Below the pieces are notes generated by a model that saw only the letters and a program-made list of their open reading frames with translations, did no database searches and had not been told where the DNA came from. From an uncultured Paracoccaceae bacterium (GTDB taxonomy: Bacteria > Pseudomonadota > Alphaproteobacteria > Rhodobacterales > Rhodobacteraceae): a DNA stretch of 52,973 nucleotides. Below, piece after piece: positions 36,166 through 44,257 of the stretch. A program made the position numbers and the translations under genes. Every line of letters begins with the position of its first letter. Position 1 is the first letter of the stretch. The stretch covers positions 1 through 52,973 of the forward strand of contig CAKZVL010000152.1 in the NCBI GenBank assembly GCA_937922155.1. Reading direction: 5' to 3'.

Positions 36166-36911
36166 AGCTGCTAAATGGGAGGTCAGCGATCATCACTGGG
36201 GGCGCCAGCCCGCGCGGTCTTGGCAAGGCAACGGCGCAGTTGTTTGCTGAACACGGTGCGCGGGTTGCCATCCTTGATCTGGACGGCGCTGACAGTGCGG
36301 CCGCTGGTCTTCCCGGGGACGGGCACATCGGGCTGGTCTGCGATGTCACTGACAAAGGCTCTTGCGAGGCTGCGGTGCTGGATGTCATCGCCCGATTTGG
36401 ACAGGTTGATGTTCTGGTGAACAACGCGGGGATCACCCAACCGCTCAAGCTGATGGAGATTGGCCCCGAAAACTACGAAGCCGTTCTTGATGTGAACCTG
36501 CGCGGTACGCTTTATATGTCTCAAGCGTTGATTCCACACATGCGCGGGCGTCAATCTGGATCAATCGTGAATATGTCCTCTGTTTCCGCTCAGCGGGGTG
36601 GAGGTATCTTTGGTGGCCCGCATTATTCAGCGGCTAAGGCAGGTATACTCGGGCTGACAAAAGCGATGGCGCGTGAATTGGCACCCGATGGCATCCGATC
36701 CAATGCGATTTGTCCGGGTTTTATCGACACGGACATCACCGCTGGAAAGCTGACGAACGAAATGCGCGCGAACGTACTTGCTGGGATACCAATGGGGCGA
36801 GCTGGTACGGCGCAAGACGTGGCGGGTTGCTGCCTTTTCCTAGCCTCGGATTTGTCGGCATATGTCACGGGGTCAGAGGTGGATGTGAACGGCGGGTCAC
36901 TGATCCACTAG
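36162..36911 (+). CDS. Short-chain dehydrogenase/reductase
   Basis: A 249-residue classical SDR. The cofactor loop is IITGGASPRGLGKATA, with two extra residues compared with the usual TGxxxGIG; LVNNAGITQ, NMSSVSAQRGG, and the HYSAAKAG tyrosine-lysine pair follow, with VDVNGGSLIH at the end. The acidic residue after strand two (ILDLDG) suggests NAD rather than NADP. It is coupled by ATGA to the transketolase C-terminal gene, so it probably acts on the same substrate or a precursor of it. Its 3' end overlaps the convergent regulator gene by 15 bases. Substrate unknown. Confidence 0.88.
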   Translation: MKLLNGRSAIITGGASPRGLGKATAQLFAEHGARVAILDLDGADSAAAGLPGDGHIGLVCDVTDKGSCEAAVLDVIARFGQVDVLVNNAGITQPLKLMEIGPENYEAVLDVNLRGTLYMSQALIPHMRGRQSGSIVNMSSVSAQRGGGIFGGPHYSAAKAGILGLTKAMARELAPDGIRSNAICPGFIDTDITAGKLTNEMRANVLAGIPMGRAGTAQDVAGCCLFLASDLSAYVTGSEVDVNGGSLIH

Positions 36912-37565
36912 GGTTGCTGCATCATCCTGACTGATCGAACTGAGGATATCACGCTTCAGATTACCGATATGCGTCATGATCTTTTCGCGGATTTCCACCG
37001 GGTTGCGATCTTGAAGGGCAATAAGAATTTCATTGTGATGTGCGACGACGCGGTCACGGTTGCGCCGCTGGACAGCAGCCAGAAAGCGACTGCGCCAAAG
37101 GCGCCGTAGAAATGTACGATGAATATCGGCAAGGGGTGCATTGTGCGCGGCCAAGGCGATGGCACGGTGAAAGCTCATATCAATTTCGAACAGATCAAGC
37201 GGGTCGACATGATCAAACTTGGCGTCGATTTCGGCTTGAATGACAGCAATGCCGGCGATGTCTGCATCCGTGGCACGCTCGCAAGCCAGTTCAGCTGACA
37301 GGATTTCGACTGCAAGTAGCACCTCTATATCATCAGACACTTGCTTGGCCGTTGGCACCGATACGATTGGGCTACGGGCCGGGCGCAGTTCGATCAGGCC
37401 TTCTTTGGCTAGAATGCGGATCGCTTCGCGCAAGGGTGTGCGGCTGACGCCCATCTCATTTGCGTTGTCGCGTTCTTTGACGGTCGCGCCAGGTGCCAGC
37501 TTGCCGCGCAGTATGTCACGGCGCAGCTGATCGGCGATTTGTTCGGCAAGGATTTCTTCGCTCAT
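36897..37565 (-). CDS. GntR-family (FadR/FCD subfamily) transcriptional regulator, probable island regulator
   Basis: A 222-residue regulator. The N-terminal winged helix (about 5-70) includes LRRDILRGKLAPG and the recognition helix MGVSRTPLREAIRILAKEGL. The C-terminal FCD ligand domain has the metal-binding pattern Asp129, His133 (EIDMSFHRAI), a His near 177 (AHHNEIL) and His199 (KIMTHIGN), usual for regulators that sense sugar acids or carboxylates. It is the only regulator gene in the island and a perfect TGGTATACCA site lies 60 bp upstream of its start, consistent with autoregulation. FCD-type regulators commonly bind short palindromes with TGGTATACCA-like sequence, so I infer that it recognises the eight island sites. 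Confidence 0.92.
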   Translation of the reverse strand: MSEEILAEQIADQLRRDILRGKLAPGATVKERDNANEMGVSRTPLREAIRILAKEGLIELRPARSPIVSVPTAKQVSDDIEVLLAVEILSAELACERATDADIAGIAVIQAEIDAKFDHVDPLDLFEIDMSFHRAIALAAHNAPLADIHRTFLRRLWRSRFLAAVQRRNRDRVVAHHNEILIALQDRNPVEIREKIMTHIGNLKRDILSSISQDDAATLVDQ

Positions 37566-37624
37566 TCTACGGTGACTAACCTATTCTTGCTGTCGTGCAA
37601 CCGATCTGCGACGTATTCTCGATT

Positions 37625-37634
37625 TGGTATACCA
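37625..37634. promoter_or_regulatory. TGGTATACCA operator, site 5 (GntR gene side)
   Basis: Perfect palindrome in the 195-base gap between the divergent regulator gene and dctP, nearer the regulator (60 bp from its start). Confidence 0.75.
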
Positions 37635-37679
37635 AAAATGCTTGCGAGTCGAGGACAGTGCCGCTAACGTCTTCTGAGA

Positions 37680-37689
37680 TGGTATACCA
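37680..37689. promoter_or_regulatory. TGGTATACCA operator, site 6 (TRAP transporter side)
   Basis: Second perfect palindrome of the same gap, 71 bp upstream of dctP. Its centre is 55 bp from that of site 5, about five helical turns, so both could be bound on one DNA face. Confidence 0.75.
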
Positions 37690-37760
37690 TCCACCTGCGG
37701 ACCAATGGAGGGGTCTGTGGCCAATTAAGGCGATGAGACCGTCGCCAAGGGAGGAAAAAA

Positions 37761-38780
37761 ATGAAACTGAAATCAAATCTTATGATGGCTGCCGCCGCGG
37801 CTGCGGTTGTTGCGGCACCTGCGTTTGCGCAGGACGTCACACTGCGTATTCAAACGCACTACGCGACAGAGCATCCAACTGGCAAAATGCTGGCGACTTG
37901 GATCGACGACGTCCAGACAATGTCTGGTGGCGAAATCGCGATCGAAATGTTCTATTCATCATCCGTTGTTGCGACTGTTGAAACATTCGACGCGGCTATT
38001 AACGGCATTCTTGATTGCGATGCGACTGGCGGTGCTTATCAGACTGGTAAGAACCCAGCATTCCAATTCGTTGGCGACATCATGGGCGGCTACGACACGC
38101 CTTGGCAGCAGTATAGCTGGCTTTACTATGGTGACGGCTATGAAGCCGCGCAGGAATTGTACAATGCCCAAGGTATGCAGCTGATTGGCTGGGCCATTTA
38201 TGGTCAGGAATCTTTCGCATCCTCAAAGCCAATCTCTGGTCCACAAGATCTGGTGGGATGGAAATTCCGTTCACCTCCAGGCATGGAAACAGAAATCTTT
38301 GAAAAGCTTGGTGCGTCGCCGATTGTGATGGACTTCACCGAAATCTTTACTGCGCTTGAAACCGGTATCATCGATGGTGCTGACGCATCTGGTCTGGCCA
38401 ACAACGTGGGCCTCGGTCTTTACGATATCGTTAAGCACGCGAACTATCCTGGTTTCCACTCAATGCCATCTGACCACCTTGCTTGTAACCAAGCGGTCTG
38501 GGAAGGCCTTGATGAAAAGCACCGTCGTATCATTGATACTGCATGGCAGAAGCTTGCTTTCCAAATTGCGATGGCCAACGAAAAAGCCAACACAGAAGCG
38601 GCGGCTATGCTGCAGGCCAGTGGTGTGACGCTTTATGACTGGTCCGTAGAAGACAAAGCAGCCTTCCGTGTTGCGGCGCAAGAAGCTTGGGACGATTGGG
38701 CAACACGTAGCCCAGAAGCGGCAGCACTTGTGGAAAGCCACAAGGCATACCTGACCCAGCTTGGTCTGATCGGCGGTTAA
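37761..38780 (+). CDS. dctP: TRAP transporter substrate-binding protein DctP
   Basis: Periplasmic binding protein of a tripartite ATP-independent transporter. The 339-residue precursor has a clear signal peptide, with cleavage expected after AFA at residue 23 (mature start QDVTLRIQ). SGGEIAIEMFYSSSVV, the FRSPPGMETEIFEKLGASP segment with the arginine that normally binds the substrate carboxylate, and the helix-rich C-terminus define the DctP family. GGGAGGAAAAAA precedes the ATG. Together with DctQ and DctM it should take up an organic acid with sodium; given the neighbours, a sugar acid such as a tetronate, idonate or related acid is likely. Operator site 6 controls it. Confidence 0.95.
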   Translation: MKLKSNLMMAAAAAAVVAAPAFAQDVTLRIQTHYATEHPTGKMLATWIDDVQTMSGGEIAIEMFYSSSVVATVETFDAAINGILDCDATGGAYQTGKNPAFQFVGDIMGGYDTPWQQYSWLYYGDGYEAAQELYNAQGMQLIGWAIYGQESFASSKPISGPQDLVGWKFRSPPGMETEIFEKLGASPIVMDFTEIFTALETGIIDGADASGLANNVGLGLYDIVKHANYPGFHSMPSDHLACNQAVWEGLDEKHRRIIDTAWQKLAFQIAMANEKANTEAAAMLQASGVTLYDWSVEDKAAFRVAAQEAWDDWATRSPEAAALVESHKAYLTQLGLIGG

Positions 38781-38787
38781 GCTGTTG

Positions 38788-38855
38788 GTCGCCTAGCGAC
38801 AAAGACAGAGAGGCGGGTCGTTTGGCCCGCCTTTTTCAACCGGGTTCAATCCCGG
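38788..38855 (+). terminator. Three consecutive hairpins between dctP and dctQ, the middle one terminator-like
   Basis: Hairpin 1: GTCGC (38788-38792) with GCGAC (38796-38800). Hairpin 2: AGGCGGG (38811-38817) with CCCGCCT (38826-38832), followed by TTTT, an intrinsic-terminator shape. Hairpin 3: CCGGG (38840-38844) with CCCGG (38851-38855). An attenuator or mRNA-stabilising role fits the need for more binding protein than permease. Confidence 0.7.
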
Positions 38856-38880
38856 ACGCGACCATGAGGGGAGGCATGTG

Positions 38881-39696
38881 ATGCACGAAAATTCGCTATT
38901 GCTTGGACGTCTACGCGGTCCAGTAAAGTTGCTGATGATTTTATCAATCGCATTTACACTGGCGCTTTATGCTTACCTTGTCGGGCTGCGTATATTTGAT
39001 AATGAATCGTCCTACGGGATGTTCGAAATGATCCGTCCAGAAGGACGAACATTGGTTCAGTGGACACTTGGCGCGTTGAGCGTTGCGGTCATGTTTGCAT
39101 CCCTCTTTTTAGCGGATACCAAAGGCGCGATTGAAATTAATCCTGACGGGTTCTTTGATCTTGTTTCTGTCATTTTAGGGCGGGTCGCGATGATCATGAC
39201 CGGGTTCATCGTGCTGGTTATGTTTTACGAAGTTGTGTCGCGATACGTGTTTTCCAAACCGACGCTCTGGGCGAACGAACTTTCGCTGTGGCTTGGGTCA
39301 TTCGTATTCCTGCTGGCTGGGCTTTATGCCATGCAGCAACGCAGCCACATCCGTATCTATATTATCTATGACATGATGCCCCGTTGGGCGCAGAAACTGT
39401 CTGACTGCATTTCGGTTCTTTTGATCGTTGCATTCACCTTTGCCCTCGTTTGGGGCGGCTACACCGACGCTGAAAATCGGTTCCTTCGAATGGAGACATT
39501 TGGCACCGCGTGGGATCCACCCATTCCGGGCACCATCAAACCTGCATTGCTGATCATCGTCGTACTGGTGTGTCTACAGGCCGTGTCCAATCTGATTGCG
39601 GATTGGAACAAGGCACCTGAATCGCACACCCCTGCCGATGAAATTGATGAGGTCGAGATTGAAAACATCCGCCGCACACTTGAAGGAAAGAAGTAA
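38881..39696 (+). CDS. dctQ: TRAP transporter small permease DctQ, N-terminally extended
   Basis: Small membrane subunit of the TRAP transporter. The 271-residue product is longer than the usual 160-190. The C-terminal part (about 95-245) is the standard four-helix DctQ domain, with the family segment VVSRYVFSKPTLWANELSLW. The first 90 residues hold two extra hydrophobic helices (about 16-36 and 58-79). GGGGAGG lies seven bases before the ATG at 38881; a GTG three bases earlier is also in frame. The downstream dctM starts on the last base of its stop (TAATG). The role of the added helices is unknown. Confidence 0.92.
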   Translation: MHENSLLLGRLRGPVKLLMILSIAFTLALYAYLVGLRIFDNESSYGMFEMIRPEGRTLVQWTLGALSVAVMFASLFLADTKGAIEINPDGFFDLVSVILGRVAMIMTGFIVLVMFYEVVSRYVFSKPTLWANELSLWLGSFVFLLAGLYAMQQRSHIRIYIIYDMMPRWAQKLSDCISVLLIVAFTFALVWGGYTDAENRFLRMETFGTAWDPPIPGTIKPALLIIVVLVCLQAVSNLIADWNKAPESHTPADEIDEVEIENIRRTLEGKK

Positions 39697-41291
39697 TGGT
39701 CGATATTGGCACACTTTCCCTGATCATCCTGCTGGGCATGTTTATCCTTTTAGGCATCGGCATGCCTCTTGGATTTGCCTCTGCCTTCCTTGCGGTTGTC
39801 ACACTATCACTGAAATTTCCGCCTGATCTTCTCTGGGGGGATTTTGGGCGTGGGCCAATGTCTGTGCTCGGGCAGGCGGTCTATCGACAAATGACGAACT
39901 ATGTTCTCATATCGGTGCCCTTATTCATCTTCATGGCCGCGATGTTGGAACGATCTGGCATTGCGCGTGATATGTATTCATCGCTGAATGTCTGGTTAAG
40001 CCGGACGCGGGGCGGCATTGCGGTGGCCACGTCAATCATGGCGGTGATCATGGCTGCGATGTCTGGGATTATCGGTGGTGAGGTCGTTCTATTGGGATTG
40101 ATCGCGCTGCCGCAAATGTTGCGGCTTGGATATGATCGCAACCTTGCGATTGGGACGATCTGCGCCTCTGGATCATTGGGCACCATGATCCCACCATCGA
40201 TTGTTTTGATCTTCTACGGGCTGGTCACTGAAACGTCGATTAAGGCGCTGTTCACGGCCTCGTTCCTGCCTGGGTTTATGTTGGCGTCCTTCTTTATCTT
40301 TTACATCCTGATCCGCACGCGGATGAACACGTCTTTGGCGCCATTGCCTGAACGTATTCCGGGTGAGGCTGAAGGTTCCGAAAAGGGCTTGATGTTCTTA
40401 GGATTTGTGGCGCGCTTTGGGATGTGGGCCACGGGTGTCCTGCTCGCCCGCGCCTTGTTCTTTACTGCCACTGGCGACAACACGATCCGCGAAGGCGAAG
40501 ATCCCATTCCGCTTGGCATGGTCGCAGATATCCCGTGGATCATCGGCGCATTCGTCATTTTTGCGCTGATAGTATACGTGGTTGTCGGCAAAGAGCGGAC
40601 AGCGCGTGGTTGGGACATGGGCAAAGGCCTGATCGCGCCGACAGTCGTCATCGGCGTCGTGCTTGGGTCAATTTATGGCGGTATCACCGGCATTACAGAG
40701 GCCGCTGGCATGGGCGTCATCGCTGTTTTTGCGATCGGTGTCATCCGACGTGAAATGACGTTTGATATCGTTTGGGACAGCTTGATCCGAACGCTGAAAT
40801 CTACGGGTACGATCATCTGGGTGACGATTGGTGCCGCAGCACTGGCGGCGGCCTATACACTGGTTGGTGGTCCGACTTATGTGGCCAACCTGATCATCGG
40901 GGCAGAACTGCCAACGATGGGTATTATCCTTGTTATGATGCTCGTGTTTTTGATCATGGGGATGTTCATGGATTGGGTCGGCATCGTGCTGTTGATTATG
41001 CCAGTGTTCTTGCCGATTGTTGTGCGCCTTCCAGCAGAAGAAATCGGGTTCCTTGGCAGTGTTGATGCGCGCTACATTCCGATCTGGTTTGGTGTGGTGT
41101 TCTGTATGAACATGCAGGTCAGTTTCCTGTCGCCACCCTTTGGACCTGCGGCGTTTTATCTGAAATCTGTGGCCCCGCCAGAGATTTCACTGACCGACAT
41201 CTTCCGTGGGTTCCTGCCGTTTATCGCGTTGCAGCTGTGCGCCTTGTCAGTTCTGCTGATCTGGCCGCCGATCATCACGATCTTCCTCTGA
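39696..41291 (+). CDS. dctM: TRAP transporter large permease DctM
   Basis: Large 12-14-helix permease that moves the substrate using the sodium gradient. The 531-residue product exceeds the usual 425-450 residues. The N-terminal half shows GIGMPLGFASAFLAV, YVLISVPLFIFMAAMLERSG and ASGSLGTMIPPSIVLIFYG, all standard. An added stretch of about 90 residues, roughly residues 225-315, includes RALFFTATGDNTIREGEDP and two hydrophobic segments in the middle, before the second conserved half (IYGGITGITEAAGMGV, GMFMDWVGIVLLIMPVF). The long form matches the extended DctQ, so the two probably evolved together. Confidence 0.94.
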   Translation: MVDIGTLSLIILLGMFILLGIGMPLGFASAFLAVVTLSLKFPPDLLWGDFGRGPMSVLGQAVYRQMTNYVLISVPLFIFMAAMLERSGIARDMYSSLNVWLSRTRGGIAVATSIMAVIMAAMSGIIGGEVVLLGLIALPQMLRLGYDRNLAIGTICASGSLGTMIPPSIVLIFYGLVTETSIKALFTASFLPGFMLASFFIFYILIRTRMNTSLAPLPERIPGEAEGSEKGLMFLGFVARFGMWATGVLLARALFFTATGDNTIREGEDPIPLGMVADIPWIIGAFVIFALIVYVVVGKERTARGWDMGKGLIAPTVVIGVVLGSIYGGITGITEAAGMGVIAVFAIGVIRREMTFDIVWDSLIRTLKSTGTIIWVTIGAAALAAAYTLVGGPTYVANLIIGAELPTMGIILVMMLVFLIMGMFMDWVGIVLLIMPVFLPIVVRLPAEEIGFLGSVDARYIPIWFGVVFCMNMQVSFLSPPFGPAAFYLKSVAPPEISLTDIFRGFLPFIALQLCALSVLLIWPPIITIFL

Positions 41292-41307
41292 CGGTGGGCG
41301 GCGAAAC

Positions 41308-42351
41308 ATGACATCGCCGCTCCCGCTTTGCGTCATTGGTGCCGGGTCAATTGGCATGCGCCATATTGAATGCGCTTTGGCATTTGACGGGGTGACGCTT
41401 GCGGCCGTTGTGGAACCCCATGCGCGGCGGCGCAAAGAGCTGGCGGCGACGGGTCTTCCGGTGGTTGCTGATCTTGATGCTGTGCCGGTCGAAACGGCCG
41501 CCGCAATCATTGCAACCCCGACACAAAATCACGCGAAGGTGGCGACGGACTGTTTGGATCGCGGATGGGCTGTCTTGGTGGAAAAGCCGCTTACGCATTC
41601 CTTGTCGGATGCGGTGCGATTATGTGGGCATGCAGCGGCGCTAAACCTGCCGTTACTGACCGGTCATCACCGTCGCTGTCATCCATTTGTGACGGAAGCG
41701 CGCGCGCAGATTGAGACGCTTGGAGGTCTTATCGCGATCCAAGGTATCTGGTGCCTGCGCAAGCACGACAGCTATTATGACGCACCTTGGCGTACCAAAG
41801 CAGGGGCGGGTCCGATCATGACGAACCTCAGCCATGAGATTGATTTGCTGCACTGTCTTGCCGGGCCGATCAGCGAAGTATCCACCATGACGTCCAACGC
41901 TGCGCGTGGGCATGAGGTTGAAGATACAACCGCCGTGTCCCTTCGATTTGAAAGCGGCGCGATTGGCAATTTTCTAATGTCCGAAGCGGCCGTGTCACCA
42001 TGGGCGTTTGAGGCCGCCACCGGGGAGAACCCAGCCATCGCTGTGCGTGGCGATGATCCCTTACGGTTCATGGGGGCGAGTGGCGCGATGGGCTTTCCAT
42101 CGCTGCAGACATGGGGCGCAACACCCGGATCACCGCCTGATTGGCAGCATCCATTGGCGCATCATGCTGGACCGGATTTTAATAGGGTCGATGGGATCGC
42201 CACGCAGCTAGATCGCTTTGCCGGTGTGGCACGCGGGGCGAGGGATGATTTGCTGGCGACCGGTGACGACGGGCTGCGGTGTATGTTGGTGCTCGACGCC
42301 ATTCAAAAGGCGGCAAGCAGCGGGCGCACAGAAACCGTGCAATCCCGATGA
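41308..42351 (+). CDS. Gfo/Idh/MocA family oxidoreductase
   Basis: A 347-residue NAD(P)-dependent oxidoreductase. The Rossmann loop CVIGAGSIGMRHIECAL sits at residues 8-24, then AAIIATPTQNHA, and the family motif VLVEKPLTHS with its catalytic lysine near residue 95. The C-terminal part has the usual beta-sheet domain with TNLSHEIDLLHCLAG, which supplies a catalytic histidine and aspartate. Family members oxidise hydroxyls of sugars, inositols or sugar acids; the substrate cannot be told. It follows dctM by 16 bases and is coupled to the DMT permease gene by ATGA, so it belongs to the transporter operon. Confidence 0.9.
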   Translation: MTSPLPLCVIGAGSIGMRHIECALAFDGVTLAAVVEPHARRRKELAATGLPVVADLDAVPVETAAAIIATPTQNHAKVATDCLDRGWAVLVEKPLTHSLSDAVRLCGHAAALNLPLLTGHHRRCHPFVTEARAQIETLGGLIAIQGIWCLRKHDSYYDAPWRTKAGAGPIMTNLSHEIDLLHCLAGPISEVSTMTSNAARGHEVEDTTAVSLRFESGAIGNFLMSEAAVSPWAFEAATGENPAIAVRGDDPLRFMGASGAMGFPSLQTWGATPGSPPDWQHPLAHHAGPDFNRVDGIATQLDRFAGVARGARDDLLATGDDGLRCMLVLDAIQKAASSGRTETVQSR

Positions 42352-43265
42352 GCACGCATGTAGCACCGAAAGAAGAACGCACCCCGCTTGGCCTTGCCGC
42401 CATGGCCGGCGCGGTGGTCTTTTTCACATTGATTGACACCTCGGCCAAATGGCTGGTGTTAGCCGGACATGCCGCAATTCAGGTGGTTTTTGCACGCTAC
42501 GCCGGGCATCTGATCGTTTCGCTGATCGTATTCCTACCGCGCGAGGGGTTGGACGCGCTGCGATCCAACGCGCCCAAACGACAGGCGCTGCGCGCCGCGT
42601 TCCTGTTCAGTGGAACAACGCTGAATTTCATCGCGCTGAAATACCTGCCGATCACGGTGACAACGACGATCATGTTTGCTGGACCCATCGTCGTGACCCT
42701 CCTCGCGATCCCGGTACTGGGAGAGCGGGTCGGTATACATCGCATCATCGCCGTCTGCGTCGGCTTTCTGGGCGTTATTGTGGTCATGCAGCCATGGGGC
42801 ACGGAGTTTCATCCGGCCATGTTTCTGAACCTTGCCGCGCTGTGCCTCGCGTCCTGCTATTTCGTTATGACGCGGTTGCTTGCTGGCATTGAAAGCAACG
42901 CGACAAGCCAGTTGTGGGTGTCAGGTCTGGCCACGATCTGCCTTGTTCCCTTTGCACTTGCGAACTGGACATGGCCGACAGGGATTGACTGGGCGTTCTT
43001 TCTGCTGATCGGGGTGTTCGGGGCAAGCGGGCACATCCTAGTGACCGCCGCGCACCGGGTCGCGGATGCGTCGATATTGGCGCCTGTGATCTACATCCAG
43101 ATCCTGCTGGCGGCGATTGCCGGGATCCTCTTTTTCGACACATGGCCAACGATCTGGACCTTTGGTGGTGGGCTGATCATCATCGCAGCAGGCATCTACA
43201 TTTGGCACCGTGAGCGCGGGAACAAGACCCGGCCTGCGACGCTGTCTAAGGTCACACCGAAGTAG
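42348..43265 (+). CDS. EamA/DMT family transporter
   Basis: A 305-residue inner-membrane transporter with ten predicted helices arranged as two EamA repeats (about 15-140 and 155-290). Signatures include VFARYAGHLIVSLIV, LKYLPITVTTTIMFAGPIVVTLLAIPVLGE in the first repeat and SILAPVIYIQILLAAIAGILFF in the second. DMT proteins of this kind usually export metabolites or amino acids. The start is the ATG at 42348 coupled to the preceding gene; upstream ATGs would overlap it. Its end overlaps the convergent denD gene by 14 bases. Substrate unknown. Confidence 0.92.
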   Translation: MSTHVAPKEERTPLGLAAMAGAVVFFTLIDTSAKWLVLAGHAAIQVVFARYAGHLIVSLIVFLPREGLDALRSNAPKRQALRAAFLFSGTTLNFIALKYLPITVTTTIMFAGPIVVTLLAIPVLGERVGIHRIIAVCVGFLGVIVVMQPWGTEFHPAMFLNLAALCLASCYFVMTRLLAGIESNATSQLWVSGLATICLVPFALANWTWPTGIDWAFFLLIGVFGASGHILVTAAHRVADASILAPVIYIQILLAAIAGILFFDTWPTIWTFGGGLIIIAAGIYIWHRERGNKTRPATLSKVTPK

Positions 43266-44220
43266 GCTGGTCGTCTTCGATATAGTAACGGATATTGTCC
43301 TCAAAACTTGCATCTGCAGACAGTCCGAGGGACGTTGCCCGCTCCGCATGGATGTCAAATTTCCAACCAAGCACAATGCGCTTGATCTCTGGTTGGGAGT
43401 CCCACTTGATCAGTTTGGCAGGCTCGCTGCCTGCAACGGTCGTCATCGCGTCGATCATTTGGCCGATGGACCATGTGCGTCCGGGCATCTGCATAACCCG
43501 GTTCATGCCAAGACTTTCCGCCGTAAGCTCTGCCCCTTTGATCAGGTTCTCAACGCACTTTCGCGGGCTGAGGTAGTAGTGCAGAAAGTCAGGATCGACG
43601 GGGCAAATCGCCTCTTGCCCGTTCAGCGGTTCGCGCAGGATGGACGACATAAAGCTGGAGGCGGCGCGGTTGGGTTTGCCCGGACGCACAGAGATTGTGG
43701 GCAAGCGGAACGCACGCCCGTCGATGAATCCTTTGCGCGAATAATCGTTGATCAGAATCTCGCCCATCGCCTTTTGCCCGCCATAGGATGTTTGCGGATT
43801 TGGGTAGGTATGATCGCCCAGCGGGTCGGGAATTTCACCACCATAAATCGCGATGGAGGATGAGAAGACGACAACGGGTTTCGTTCGCAATGCGCGACAC
43901 CGTTCAAGCACGTTGTACGTCCCGAACAGGTTGATATTCATCCCCAATTCAAAGTCTTCTTCAGCATGGGCCGACACAATCGCGGCGAGCAGGTAAATGA
44001 CGTCAGTGTCTTTGTGAATTGTTTTTTGTACAGACGCAGGATCGGCGATGTCGCAGACCTGACATTCAATGTCGAACGGGGCCTCAATGCTGGGCGGGTT
44101 GTTGATGTCGGCCAAGGTGATTTTGCTGATCGCTTTGCCGTTGAGCGTGCCAGACTTTGCCAATGTTTGCGCCAGCTTTTGCCCGACAACACCGCCGCCG
44201 CCAATGATAAGAATGTTCAT
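43252..44220 (-). CDS. denD: D-erythronate dehydrogenase (DenD, NAD-dependent epimerase/dehydratase fold)
   Basis: Oxidises D-erythronate to 2-oxo-tetronate, feeding OtnI. The 322-residue product is an extended SDR: LIIGGGGVVGQKLAQTLA at residues 4-21, VVFSSSIAIYGG and the SYGGQKAMGE tyrosine-lysine pair. FRLPTISVRPGKPN and the HYYLSPRKCVENLI segment match what I recall of DenD and its relatives rather than of UDP-sugar epimerases. The presence of LtnD, OtnI, OtnK and OtnC about 10 kb away supports the call strongly. It follows the LysE gene on the same strand (37-base gap) and is therefore under operator site 7. Confidence 0.85.
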   Translation of the reverse strand: MNILIIGGGGVVGQKLAQTLAKSGTLNGKAISKITLADINNPPSIEAPFDIECQVCDIADPASVQKTIHKDTDVIYLLAAIVSAHAEEDFELGMNINLFGTYNVLERCRALRTKPVVVFSSSIAIYGGEIPDPLGDHTYPNPQTSYGGQKAMGEILINDYSRKGFIDGRAFRLPTISVRPGKPNRAASSFMSSILREPLNGQEAICPVDPDFLHYYLSPRKCVENLIKGAELTAESLGMNRVMQMPGRTWSIGQMIDAMTTVAGSEPAKLIKWDSQPEIKRIVLGWKFDIHAERATSLGLSADASFEDNIRYYIEDDQPTSV

Positions 44221-44257
44221 TTGATTTCCTTTTTGTCGTCTTTTGGTAGGCTGTTGA

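Noticed and set aside
38787-38866. tRNA-like feature: GGTCGC...GGTTCAAT...GCGACCA ending in CCA
   Set aside because: The T-loop would be six bases rather than seven, there is no D arm, and the middle is a terminator-type hairpin with a T run. I treat it as three hairpins.
42731-42740. TGGTATACCA-like matches inside coding DNA (42731 in the DMT gene, 36641 in an SDR gene, about 40570 in dctM)
   Set aside because: Each agrees at only about seven of ten positions and lies within a conserved reading frame, as expected by chance.
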